Below, one piece after another: positions 1-4,279 of a stretch of DNA of 20,868 nucleotides. The stretch is from a virus, in the IMG/VR virus record IMGVR_UViG_3300045999_006811, positions 1 to 20,868 of that record. The stretch is one strand, 5' to 3'. Below the pieces are notes generated by a model. That model was not told the DNA's origin, did no database searches, and was given only the letters and a program-made list of their open reading frames with translations. The first letter of the stretch is position 1; the number at the start of each line of letters is the position of its first letter. The position numbers were made by a program, and so were the translations under genes.

Positions 1-80
1 TTTTCCAAAAGAAAGGACAGTGGTTTCTTAACTTCCAAGGTTCCCCGATTCCCTTCTTCTCTGGTATGCGTCTGAACTGA
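1..80 (+). CDS. C-terminal end of an upstream gene (partial)
   Basis: An open frame enters from the left edge (first full codon at position 3) and stops with TGA at 78-80. The readable tail is about 25 residues, rich in Phe, Gly and Pro, and ends in GMRLN. The next gene starts two bases after the stop, which fits an operon. The other two forward frames hit stops or read less plausibly. The family cannot be named from so short a tail. Confidence 0.55.
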   Translation, partial: FQKKGQWFLNFQGSPIPFFSGMRLN

Positions 81-82
81 TT

Positions 83-280
83 ATGACTGATTACGTTTAT
101 GCCATCTTCACCCGTGGCACTGATTATGAAGATCAAGAAGAACTTTATTCTTTATATCGTAATCAGGAAGATGCAGAGTTAGAAGCATCAAAACTCCGTG
201 AAGAAGTAGAGTAGGAAGGTTATGATAAAGGAGATCCACTTTACGCAGAAGTTGAAGTTTTTAAAATCAAAGTTCAATGA
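83..280 (+). pseudogene. Small acidic gene interrupted by an in-frame amber codon
   Basis: ATG at 83 opens a 43-residue acidic protein (starts MTDYVYAIFTRGTDYED) that ends at a TAG at 212-214. The same frame then continues for 21 more sense codons (EGYDKGDPLYAEVEVFKIKVQ read in two parts) to TGA at 278-280. That final TGA overlaps the ATG of the next gene in an ATGA junction, as at the following gene pair, so the original stop was very probably 280 and the intact protein about 65 residues. The amber could come from one base change (for example from TGG or CAG), or be a sequencing error, or be suppressed. The part upstream of TAG may still be made. It resembles small hypothetical proteins I recall from cyanophages; function unknown. 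Confidence 0.7.
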
Positions 281-459
281 AAAACAATGATCTTCAAGCA
301 CCCATCTATGGAATCATTTTAGGTCTTATCTTTATCACACTTTCCATTGCTTCATTATACATTATCAATCCAAAGATCGAAGAACATTGTATGAGTAAAG
401 GAGGACAAGTTATTTCAACACCAGGGCGTTTCAGTTCTTGCTTGTATTCACTCAAATGA
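277..459 (+). CDS. Small single-pass membrane protein, unknown function
   Basis: Sixty residues. One hydrophobic helix spans about residues 10-30 (IYGIILGLIFITLSIASLYII), read here as a single transmembrane segment. The remaining ~30 residues are polar and carry two cysteines (C38, C55) that could form a disulfide if exported. The ATG overlaps the TGA of the interrupted upstream gene, and its own TGA overlaps the ATG of the next gene, so it sits in a translationally coupled chain. It has no lipobox and no recognisable enzyme motif. A role at the host envelope is inference from topology only. Confidence 0.7.
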   Translation: MKNNDLQAPIYGIILGLIFITLSIASLYIINPKIEEHCMSKGGQVISTPGRFSSCLYSLK

Positions 460-680
460 AAGTCACTAAACACAATCGAAAGTGGTTACATCTAGGGTTT
501 GCAGTTGAGTTCATTATTCTCACTTTTGCTATTATCTCCAACGCAAATGCAACACCAACTAACAATGAGAACGTCAACAAGTTCTGTGCTTATGTTGTAG
601 GAATACCTTATGCTTCTGATAACTTTACTGATGAAGAATGGACTAGGTTTCAGTATTGTAGAGACGCATTAAGTGAATAA
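456..680 (+). CDS. Small secreted protein with signal peptide, unknown function
   Basis: Seventy-four residues from the ATG at 456. A longer version from TTG at 438 is possible, but the ATG forms the same 4-base ATGA overlap seen at the previous junction. The N-terminus is a classic signal sequence: basic residues K2-K9, hydrophobic core about 13-28, and an ANA signal peptidase I site at residues 30-32. The mature part would be about 42 residues with two cysteines (C44, C68) and an acidic region, so a small periplasmic protein is predicted. It is the last gene before a strong terminator. Being coupled to a small membrane protein, the two may act together at the envelope; nothing identifies the activity. 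Confidence 0.7.
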   Translation: MKVTKHNRKWLHLGFAVEFIILTFAIISNANATPTNNENVNKFCAYVVGIPYASDNFTDEEWTRFQYCRDALSE

Positions 681-683
681 GAG

Positions 684-710
684 AGAGGGGATTCTAACCC
701 CTCTTTTTTT
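684..710 (+). terminator. Rho-independent terminator
   Basis: The 7-bp perfect stem AGAGGGG/CCCCTCT (684-690 with 698-704) has a 7-base loop and runs straight into a T tract (to 710), four bases after the stop of the preceding gene. This is a textbook intrinsic terminator closing the leftmost operon. Confidence 0.9.
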
Positions 711-863
711 ATGGTTTTATGGTGAAATAATGCTAAAAAACATTAAAAATCAATTAAAAATGTATTAATTAATATATTTGAGTTCTTTTAATCATTCTCA
801 ATAAGTGTTATCTAATTGAGAATCAATAAGGTCTTATTGTTGAGAATAAGGTGCTCTAATCGT
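711..863. other. AT-rich intergenic block with inverted repeats
   Basis: No gene is seen here. Positions 721-780 contain only 9 G/C in 60 bases and include the palindrome ATTAATTAAT (764-773). A perfect 9-bp inverted repeat, ATTCTCAAT/ATTGAGAAT, lies at 794-802 and 815-823. A 7-bp inverted repeat, CAATAAG/CTTATTG, follows at 824-830 and 833-839. A further TTGAGAAT is at 840-847. Such a cluster next to tandem repeats suggests a protein-binding or replication-initiation region; the function is inferred. Confidence 0.6.
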
Positions 864-955
864 CTTATATCCTTATAAATGTGCTGAGGAATGTTCCTTA
901 TATCCTTATAAATGTGCTGAGGAATGTTCCTTATATCCTTATAAATGTGCTGAGG
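864..955. repeat. Three tandem 33-bp direct repeats (iteron-like)
   Basis: Copies start at 864, 897 and 930. The first two are full 33-bp units and the third is truncated after 26 bp. Where they overlap, the copies read identically. Each unit contains TCCTTATA-like octamers, a short inverted repeat TTATA-tcct-TATAA, and TATAAATG (874-881, 907-914, 940-947), one base from the T4 late-promoter core TATAAATA. The units are back-to-back with no spacers, so this is not a CRISPR. A 33-bp period is about three helical turns, putting bound proteins on one face of the DNA. Open frames through the repeats on both strands are by-products of the multiple-of-three period. Confidence 0.9.
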
Positions 956-1054
956 TCTTGTGATCTTAGGCAGCGTAACATAAGACCCGCACTTTGTCAA
1001 CTCCGGAGACATCAGAAATCCCACACATCCCCCTCTCAAAACATAAGGACTCCC

Positions 1055-1062
1055 AATAAATA
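1055..1062 (+). promoter_or_regulatory. Late-promoter-like box AATAAATA
   Basis: AATAAATA matches the T4-type late promoter core (TATAAATA) apart from the first base. It lies 13 bases before a sigma70-like -35 element and upstream of the small gene at 1131. One octamer in AT-rich phage DNA can occur by chance, so this rests mainly on its position. Confidence 0.35.
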
Positions 1063-1074
1063 CACTCACCCCCA

Positions 1075-1103
1075 TTGACACAGACACTCAGACATCTTAT
1101 AGT
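1075..1103 (+). promoter_or_regulatory. Strong sigma70-type (early) promoter
   Basis: TTGACA (1075-1080), a 17-base spacer, and TATAGT (1098-1103) make a perfect -35 and a 5/6 -10 at ideal spacing, about 28 bases before the ATG at 1131. This is the form expected for an early phage promoter read by unmodified host RNA polymerase, and it probably drives the small genes from 1131 onward. Confidence 0.8.
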
Positions 1104-1130
1104 ATACACATACAACACAGGAGCACACTT

Positions 1131-1304
1131 ATGTCAGTTGCGTATCATCAGGCACAGAAAGTTAAGTATCGTGTGACCTTGGAATTGGAAGTCTTCAGTG
1201 ACATGAATCCTCACCAGATTCAGTGGGATAAGGTATTGAACCTAGAACCTGCTGAACACTGTGATGCATATGTTGAGGACCTAAGTACTCCTGATCGTTG
1301 GTGA
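1131..1304 (+). CDS. Small hypothetical protein (57 aa), probable early gene
   Basis: ATG at 1131, TGA at 1302-1304. An AGGAG ribosome site lies about 9 bases before the start, and the near-consensus sigma70 promoter just upstream fixes this as the first gene of a transcription unit. The protein starts MSVAYHQAQKVKYRVTLELE and has an alternating hydrophobic/polar pattern at residues 12-22 (a probable beta strand), one cysteine (C44) and no membrane segment. It belongs to the small, host-takeover type of early gene by position only; no family recognised. Confidence 0.7.
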   Translation: MSVAYHQAQKVKYRVTLELEVFSDMNPHQIQWDKVLNLEPAEHCDAYVEDLSTPDRW

Positions 1305-1346
1305 GTTGGTAACAACGAACGTGCTGTGAGGTATCAGAAACAGGGA

Positions 1347-1356
1347 GCCCTTAAAG
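1347..1356 (+). promoter_or_regulatory. Recurrent GCCC-n-TAAAG box, copy 1
   Basis: GCCCTTAAAG, 36 bases before the ATG at 1393. Related boxes precede the next two genes (GCCCCATAAAG at 1660-1670 and GCCCTATAAAG at 1970-1980). A TATAGT hexamer follows at 1362-1367 but has no good -35 partner. The box may be a phage promoter element or an RNA-level signal. Confidence 0.3.
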
Positions 1357-1392
1357 TGTCTCTATAGTGTAAGGACCACCGAAACCCACTAA

Positions 1393-1629
1393 ATGACTGC
1401 CACTCTCGAAATGACCTACAACGGTTATGCTAACTACGAGACCTGGAATGTATCACTGTGGATTCAGAATGATGAGGGTCTTTATGATGCTGCTCGTACC
1501 TGCACTAACTATCAGGAACTCGTGAGTCTTCTGTATGATTGTGGTTCCACAGAGACCCCTGATGGTGTTAAGTGGGACGACAGTAAGATCAACGGCATTG
1601 AGATCAACGAAATGCTGCAAGATCTCTGA
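1393..1629 (+). CDS. Small protein with NYETWNVSLWI motif (78 aa)
   Basis: Seventy-eight residues, acidic. The N-terminal part carries the motif NYETWNVSLWIQNDEGLY (residues 14-31), which I recall as the hallmark of a small family found in many phages and some bacteria (called DUF7249 in some databases, from memory). Its biochemical role is unknown. The second half, with EINEMLQDL at the end, is probably helical. No clear Shine-Dalgarno sequence precedes the ATG, although this start places the motif at the expected distance from the N-terminus. It lies between two other very small genes in the GC-richer stretch, consistent with an early gene cluster. Confidence 0.75.
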   Translation: MTATLEMTYNGYANYETWNVSLWIQNDEGLYDAARTCTNYQELVSLLYDCGSTETPDGVKWDDSKINGIEINEMLQDL

Positions 1630-1659
1630 TCGTTTCTGATACTTAAGGGAATGAGATGC

Positions 1660-1670
1660 GCCCCATAAAG
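1660..1670 (+). promoter_or_regulatory. Recurrent GCCC-n-TAAAG box, copy 2
   Basis: GCCCCATAAAG, followed by ACACTCACC. The same ACACTCACC follows the AATAAATA box at 1055-1062, so the two upstream regions share a longer, roughly 18-base element. It lies 43 bases before the ATG at 1714. Confidence 0.35.
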
Positions 1671-1713
1671 ACACTCACCAAACACACAGTTCACAACACT
1701 TTTCTTCGTTATT

Positions 1714-1857
1714 ATGTCTAAGCAAGTTCTCATCTCCCTGCTGTCCAAAGGTAACACTGGTTCTGAGATTCTTTCGATTCTTGATGCTATCAGTGAGACC
1801 GCAGTGAGTGACACTGAACAGTCGAATGTTCCGACTCTTGATGTGATCGAGTTCTGA
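1714..1857 (+). CDS. Small hypothetical protein (47 aa)
   Basis: ATG at 1714, TGA at 1855-1857. The protein starts MSKQVLISLLSKGNTGSEIL and continues with a predicted amphipathic helix around residues 16-30, then an acidic tail. The KGNTGSEILSILDAI stretch resembles small hypothetical proteins I have seen in cyanobacteria and their phages, but no function is attached to them. There is no purine-rich ribosome site next to the start. Codon use and GC are like the two preceding genes rather than the late structural genes. Confidence 0.6.
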   Translation: MSKQVLISLLSKGNTGSEILSILDAISETAVSDTEQSNVPTLDVIEF

Positions 1858-1863
1858 TGATCT

Positions 1864-1895
1864 TAGGGGTGCTGGGTTGACACTCGGCACCCTTA
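1864..1895 (+). other. Hairpin after the small-gene cluster
   Basis: A 9-bp stem (one G-T wobble), 1864-1872 pairing with 1887-1895, lies seven bases after the stop of the 47-aa gene. There is no following T tract, so it is a weak terminator candidate or an RNA-stabilising hairpin. The 14-base loop contains TTGACA (1877-1882), which could instead be a -35 with TAGACT at 1901-1906 (18-base spacer). Confidence 0.4.
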
Positions 1896-1969
1896 TGTGT
1901 TAGACTATTCGTATGCGTATTCGGCAGTTATTATGCGGGTTAATCCTTATGCCCTGCGGGCGTAACGGG

Positions 1970-2029
1970 GCCCTATAAAGATTTTGGGTCCTTCCTAACC
2001 TACAGAGGTGACAAATCGACCTCTAAATA
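1970..2029 (+). promoter_or_regulatory. Leader with TAAAG box, dyad and late-like TCTAAATA
   Basis: This leader precedes the gene at 2062. It contains GCCCTATAAAG (1970-1980), a perfect 6-bp inverted repeat AGAGGT/ACCTCT (2004-2009 with 2019-2024), and TCTAAATA (2022-2029), which overlaps the right arm of the dyad. The last resembles a late-promoter core with two mismatches. An operator overlapping a promoter is possible but unproven. Confidence 0.35.
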
Positions 2030-2061
2030 TCAAACAGATAAAAAAATTCCGGAGGATTAAA

Positions 2062-2142
2062 ATGGGTGTAAAATGGATTCACAGCAATGGGTATTCGAGA
2101 CCTGATAAGAGGACTTTAAAGAAAGGTGGCAAGAAGAAATAA
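2062..2142 (+). CDS. Very small basic peptide (26 aa)
   Basis: ATG at 2062 follows an excellent ribosome site (GGAGG at 2051-2055). The peptide is MGVKWIHSNGYSRPDKRTLK plus GGKKK, and 9 of its 26 residues are Lys or Arg. The strong ribosome site and the overlap with the next frame argue that it is translated. A tiny basic peptide could bind nucleic acid, but no family is recognised. The downstream GTG-started membrane protein begins inside its last codons. Confidence 0.6.
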   Translation: MGVKWIHSNGYSRPDKRTLKKGGKKK

Positions 2143-2278
2143 AAACCGACCTTATTGGAATTTCTGGAAGGTTGTTTTTGCGGGGTGGTTAATAAGATAT
2201 CCAAGGCAATGTTTTACCCTAGTTGGAATTCCGCTAGGGTTTTTGATTGTCTTCATATATAATGCGATTGCAAAATAA
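2126..2278 (+). CDS. Small membrane protein (50 aa, GTG start)
   Basis: The frame opens with GTG at 2126, the only candidate start after an in-frame stop at 2117, and ends with TAA at 2276-2278. It overlaps the end of the 26-aa basic peptide by 17 bases. The N-terminus is strongly basic (ARRNKNR). It is followed by an aromatic-rich segment (PYWNFWKVVFAGWLI) and a hydrophobic helix at about residues 29-45. Basic-inside topology is typical of a small inner-membrane protein. Coding is supported by the abrupt hydrophobic pattern and by the frame filling an otherwise empty gap. Function unknown. Confidence 0.55.
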   Translation: MARRNKNRPYWNFWKVVFAGWLIRYPRQCFTLVGIPLGFLIVFIYNAIAK

Positions 2279-2312
2279 TGCACACTGCAAAAAATTTCGG
2301 AGATATTTTTTT

Positions 2313-2504
2313 ATGGAAAAGGTTTATCACATATACGCAAAGGATAAGTGTCTAATGCATTCTGTGAAAGAAGATGAGTTTCCGACCGTATGGGACACTC
2401 TGAATAATCTCGTAGGTATTATGAGAACGGATTATGAGAAGGATGATTTATCTTATGAGGAGTTGTATGTGAATCAGAAAACCGTACTCGAATCATCACA
2501 TTGA
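2313..2504 (+). CDS. Small hypothetical protein (63 aa)
   Basis: The ATG at 2313 is chosen over a TTG at 2247 because it follows a GGAG ribosome site (2299-2302) and avoids overlap with the small membrane gene. The protein begins MEKVYHIYAKDKCLMHSVKE and is acidic, with a probable beta strand followed by a helix (EFPTVWDTLNNLVGIM). It has the look of a conserved cyanophage protein, judged from memory of similar N-termini, but no function is known to me. Its stop overlaps the -35 of the glycosyltransferase promoter, so it ends its transcription unit or is read through. Confidence 0.7.
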   Translation: MEKVYHIYAKDKCLMHSVKEDEFPTVWDTLNNLVGIMRTDYEKDDLSYEELYVNQKTVLESSH

Positions 2505-2529
2505 CAAGACATATATAGACTGATAAAAT
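2501..2529 (+). promoter_or_regulatory. Sigma70-type promoter for the glycosyltransferase gene
   Basis: TTGACA (2501-2506), a 17-base spacer and TAAAAT (2524-2529, 5/6 to consensus), 23 bases before the ATG at 2553. The -35 overlaps the stop codon of the preceding gene. Same spacing and -35 as the promoter at 1075-1103. Confidence 0.65.
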
Positions 2530-2552
2530 TGATCTGAAGGTTAATTTCACTT

Positions 2553-3320
2553 ATGGCAAAAGGATTTACGGTTAAAGCAAAGTCTCCTATTGTTCAAACT
2601 GAAGAATGGGATATTGATGCAATTAAAGAAAGAATGCGAGGAAAGTCAATTGTATTTTGTCTTCCTGGTCGTGGATGTTCTTTTATTTTTCTGAAGAACT
2701 TTGTACAACTGTGCTTTGATATGGTACAGAATGGTATGAGTATTCAGATCTCTCAAGATTATTCATCGATGGTTAACTTTGCACGTTGTAAGGTACTGGG
2801 TGCAAATGTACTTCGTGGACCTAAGCAAGTTCCTTGGGATGGTAAATTGCAGTATGATTATCAACTTTGGATTGATAGTGATATTGTATTCAACACAGAA
2901 AAGTTCTGGCAATTGTGCGATCTTGCACTGTCTGAGGATGGCACGGAACGTGAGATTGTAGCAGGATGGTATGCAACAGAAGATGGTCACACAACCTCAG
3001 TAGCACACTGGTTGGAAGAAGATGACTTCCGTAAGAATGGTGGTGTGATGAATCATGAGAATGTGGAAAGCATCTCAAAGCGTCGTAAACCATTCACTGT
3101 TGATTACACTGGTTTTGGTTGGGTTCTGATTAAGAAAGGAGTCTTTGAGAATCTTGAGTATCCTTGGTTTGCTCCGAAGATGCAAGTCTTTGAATCTGGT
3201 GCAGTTCAAGATATGTGTGGAGAAGATGTTTCATTCTGTCTCGATGCAAAAGAAAAAGGTTTTGATATCTGGTGCGATCCACGTATTCGAGTAGGACACG
3301 AAAAAACACGAGTGATCTAA
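2553..3320 (+). CDS. Glycosyltransferase, GT-A fold (family 2-like)
   Basis: The protein has 255 residues. The pattern IVFCLPGRGCS (about 33-43), a nucleotide-sugar DxD-type motif D108-S-D110 in LWIDSDIVF, and GEDVSFCLDAKEKGFDIW (from G223) with the acidic E224-D225 pair, then H249, match the order of donor-binding, catalytic-base and metal-ligand elements in small phage GT-A glycosyltransferases. It would transfer a sugar from a nucleotide sugar to an unknown acceptor (host envelope, virion protein or modified DNA); the sequence does not say which. There is no signal peptide or membrane span, so it is cytoplasmic. Start: ATG with GAAGG upstream and its own sigma70-like promoter. Its TAA overlaps the next ATG. 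Confidence 0.8.
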   Translation: MAKGFTVKAKSPIVQTEEWDIDAIKERMRGKSIVFCLPGRGCSFIFLKNFVQLCFDMVQNGMSIQISQDYSSMVNFARCKVLGANVLRGPKQVPWDGKLQYDYQLWIDSDIVFNTEKFWQLCDLALSEDGTEREIVAGWYATEDGHTTSVAHWLEEDDFRKNGGVMNHENVESISKRRKPFTVDYTGFGWVLIKKGVFENLEYPWFAPKMQVFESGAVQDMCGEDVSFCLDAKEKGFDIWCDPRIRVGHEKTRVI

Positions 3321-3466
3321 TGGCTTTTAATATCTTATATAAAGGACGTAAGATATATCAGGATCTCTCTTATGAAGAATGTGTAGAGATCCTAGATAAT
3401 CTCTCTCAGGAGTATTATCAAAATGAAAACTATAATGTTAATGACATTGAATTGGAGGAAATCTAA
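3320..3466 (+). CDS. Small acidic protein (48 aa)
   Basis: The ATG at 3320 shares its first base with the glycosyltransferase stop (TAATG), indicating translational coupling; an upstream alternative start would overlap that gene heavily. The protein starts MAFNILYKGRKIYQDLSYEE and turns acidic (ending DIELEEI). A GRKIYQDLSYEECVEIL segment looks like a short strand plus helix. It is similar in feel to conserved cyanophage hypotheticals; function unknown. A GGAGG at 3454-3458, inside its last codons, serves the next gene. Confidence 0.7.
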   Translation: MAFNILYKGRKIYQDLSYEECVEILDNLSQEYYQNENYNVNDIELEEI

Positions 3467-3606
3467 TGGCTAAAGGTGGTGGTAACAAGACTCTGTTTCA
3501 ACCTGGAGCACCTAAGAAAACACGACAGGGACGTTCTGCTCGTACTCTTCTAAGTGCAACATCTCGTAATGGACGTAAGAAAAGGTATCGTGGTCAAGGT
3601 AAATAG
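3466..3606 (+). CDS. Small basic Gly/Arg/Lys-rich protein (46 aa)
   Basis: ATG at 3466 overlaps the previous stop (TAATG) and is preceded by GGAGG (3454-3458). TAG ends it at 3604-3606. The protein starts MAKGGGNKTLFQPGAPKKTR and ends KKRYRGQGK, is very basic and apparently disordered. This composition suits nucleic-acid or ribosome binding, but that is inference. I recall near-identical small proteins in other marine T4-like cyanophages. Its strong acidic upstream partner (48 aa) and shared junction suggest the two are made together, possibly as a complex. Confidence 0.7.
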   Translation: MAKGGGNKTLFQPGAPKKTRQGRSARTLLSATSRNGRKKRYRGQGK

Positions 3607-3610
3607 TCTT

Positions 3611-3624
3611 AGAATTTAAATTCT
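3611..3624. promoter_or_regulatory. Perfect 14-bp palindrome before the 199-aa gene
   Basis: AGAATTTAAATTCT is its own reverse complement and ends four bases before the ATG at 3629. It takes the place where a ribosome site would be, and no Shine-Dalgarno is visible for that gene. It could be an operator or a translation-control element, or chance in AT-rich DNA. Confidence 0.35.
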
Positions 3625-3628
3625 TTGA

Positions 3629-4228
3629 ATGTATTACTTTGATTCTTCTGAAGAATGGAAATCAATTCATCCAGAAGATCTATGGGTTTATAACAAACTC
3701 ATTCTAAATCATCGTCTAGGGCATCTCTGTGGACCTACAGGGTGCCCTGTTCCATATTCGGGATATTATATCGTCCGACCAAGTATTAATTTACTTGGTA
3801 TGGGACGATTTTCTCGTAAGGAATGGATTTACAAGTACACTGATCAATTTCATCCTTCAGAATTTTGGTGTGAACTTTATCATGGAGATCATTATAGTGT
3901 TGATTATCAAAATAAAAAATCCAAATTGGTTGTGATTGGCGAAAAAGATGAAGATGATCCAATGTATAAGTGGAAGAGATGGTCAAAAATTGATTTTAAA
4001 GTTGACTTTCCACCTATATTAAATAATTTAAAAGGAAATTATGAGTGGATTAACTGCGAGTTTATAGGAAATCGACTGATAGAAGTTCATTTTCGGCGAA
4101 ATCCGGACTTTAGATATGAAAATTCTGTAGCAATTCCAGTTTGGCATGGTCAAAATATTGAAAAAATAGAAAATTTAACTTTTGTTGATGATGAAGACTA
4201 CTTAAGAAAGGGATTTTATATTGATTAA
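3629..4228 (+). CDS. Hypothetical protein, possibly ATP-grasp-like (199 aa)
   Basis: There are 199 residues from the ATG at 3629, with no clear ribosome site. Features: CGPTGCPVP (34-42); YYIVRPSINLLGMGRFSRK (46-64); a Trp-rich acidic middle with FHPSEFWCELYHGDHYSVDY (74-93); and INCEFIGNRLIEVHFRRNPDF (141-161) near the end. The last three blocks recall the C-terminal half of ATP-grasp enzymes, where a strand with E-x-N/H-x-R residues binds Mg-ATP. However, the protein is shorter than a full ATP-grasp enzyme, so this is a weak assignment. It lacks signal or membrane segments. It lies between early-type genes and the late baseplate genes, so timing is unclear. Confidence 0.6.
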   Translation: MYYFDSSEEWKSIHPEDLWVYNKLILNHRLGHLCGPTGCPVPYSGYYIVRPSINLLGMGRFSRKEWIYKYTDQFHPSEFWCELYHGDHYSVDYQNKKSKLVVIGEKDEDDPMYKWKRWSKIDFKVDFPPILNNLKGNYEWINCEFIGNRLIEVHFRRNPDFRYENSVAIPVWHGQNIEKIENLTFVDDEDYLRKGFYID

Positions 4229-4271
4229 CGGGATAGCAACCCCGTAAAAAGTTCTGATTTTACTAAATCAG
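4228..4271 (+). promoter_or_regulatory. Double hairpin in the leader of the 80-aa gene
   Basis: Two stem-loops lie back to back. The first is ACGGG/CCCGT (4228-4232 with 4241-4245, 8-base loop), beginning on the previous stop codon. The second is CTGATTT/AAATCAG (4254-4260 with 4265-4271, loop TACT). The right arm of the second takes in the first bases of the AGGAG ribosome site (4270-4274) of the gene at 4280, so folding would hinder initiation. Neither is followed by a T tract. Confidence 0.5.
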
Positions 4272-4279
4272 GAGCAAAA

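Noticed and set aside
864-955. CRISPR array
   Set aside because: The repeats are contiguous with no spacers and only three copies.
881-1078. Plus-strand open frame of 65 aa across the repeats
   Set aside because: Same artefact; it starts within a repeat at GTG, runs over the late-like box and into the -35 of the early promoter, and its tail is low-complexity.
812-1087. Minus-strand open frame of 91 aa with an 11-residue repeat
   Set aside because: It is created by the 33-bp repeats, whose multiple-of-three period keeps all frames open; it has no ribosome site and the strand opposes all other genes.
1453-1890. Three minus-strand frames opposite the small early genes
   Set aside because: They overlap each other and real plus-strand genes, have no ribosome sites, and read like shadow frames.
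1913-1978. 21-codon frame from ATG at 1913
   Set aside because: Too short, no ribosome site, and placed across GC-rich hairpin-forming sequence; could be a leader peptide but nothing supports it.
1861-2040. tRNA gene in the GC-rich leader
   Set aside because: No cloverleaf, no T-loop GGTTCGA-type sequence and no CCA-type acceptor pairing could be found.
4228-4245. Terminator after the 199-aa gene
   Set aside because: The stem is only 5 bp and is followed by A residues, not T, on the coding strand.
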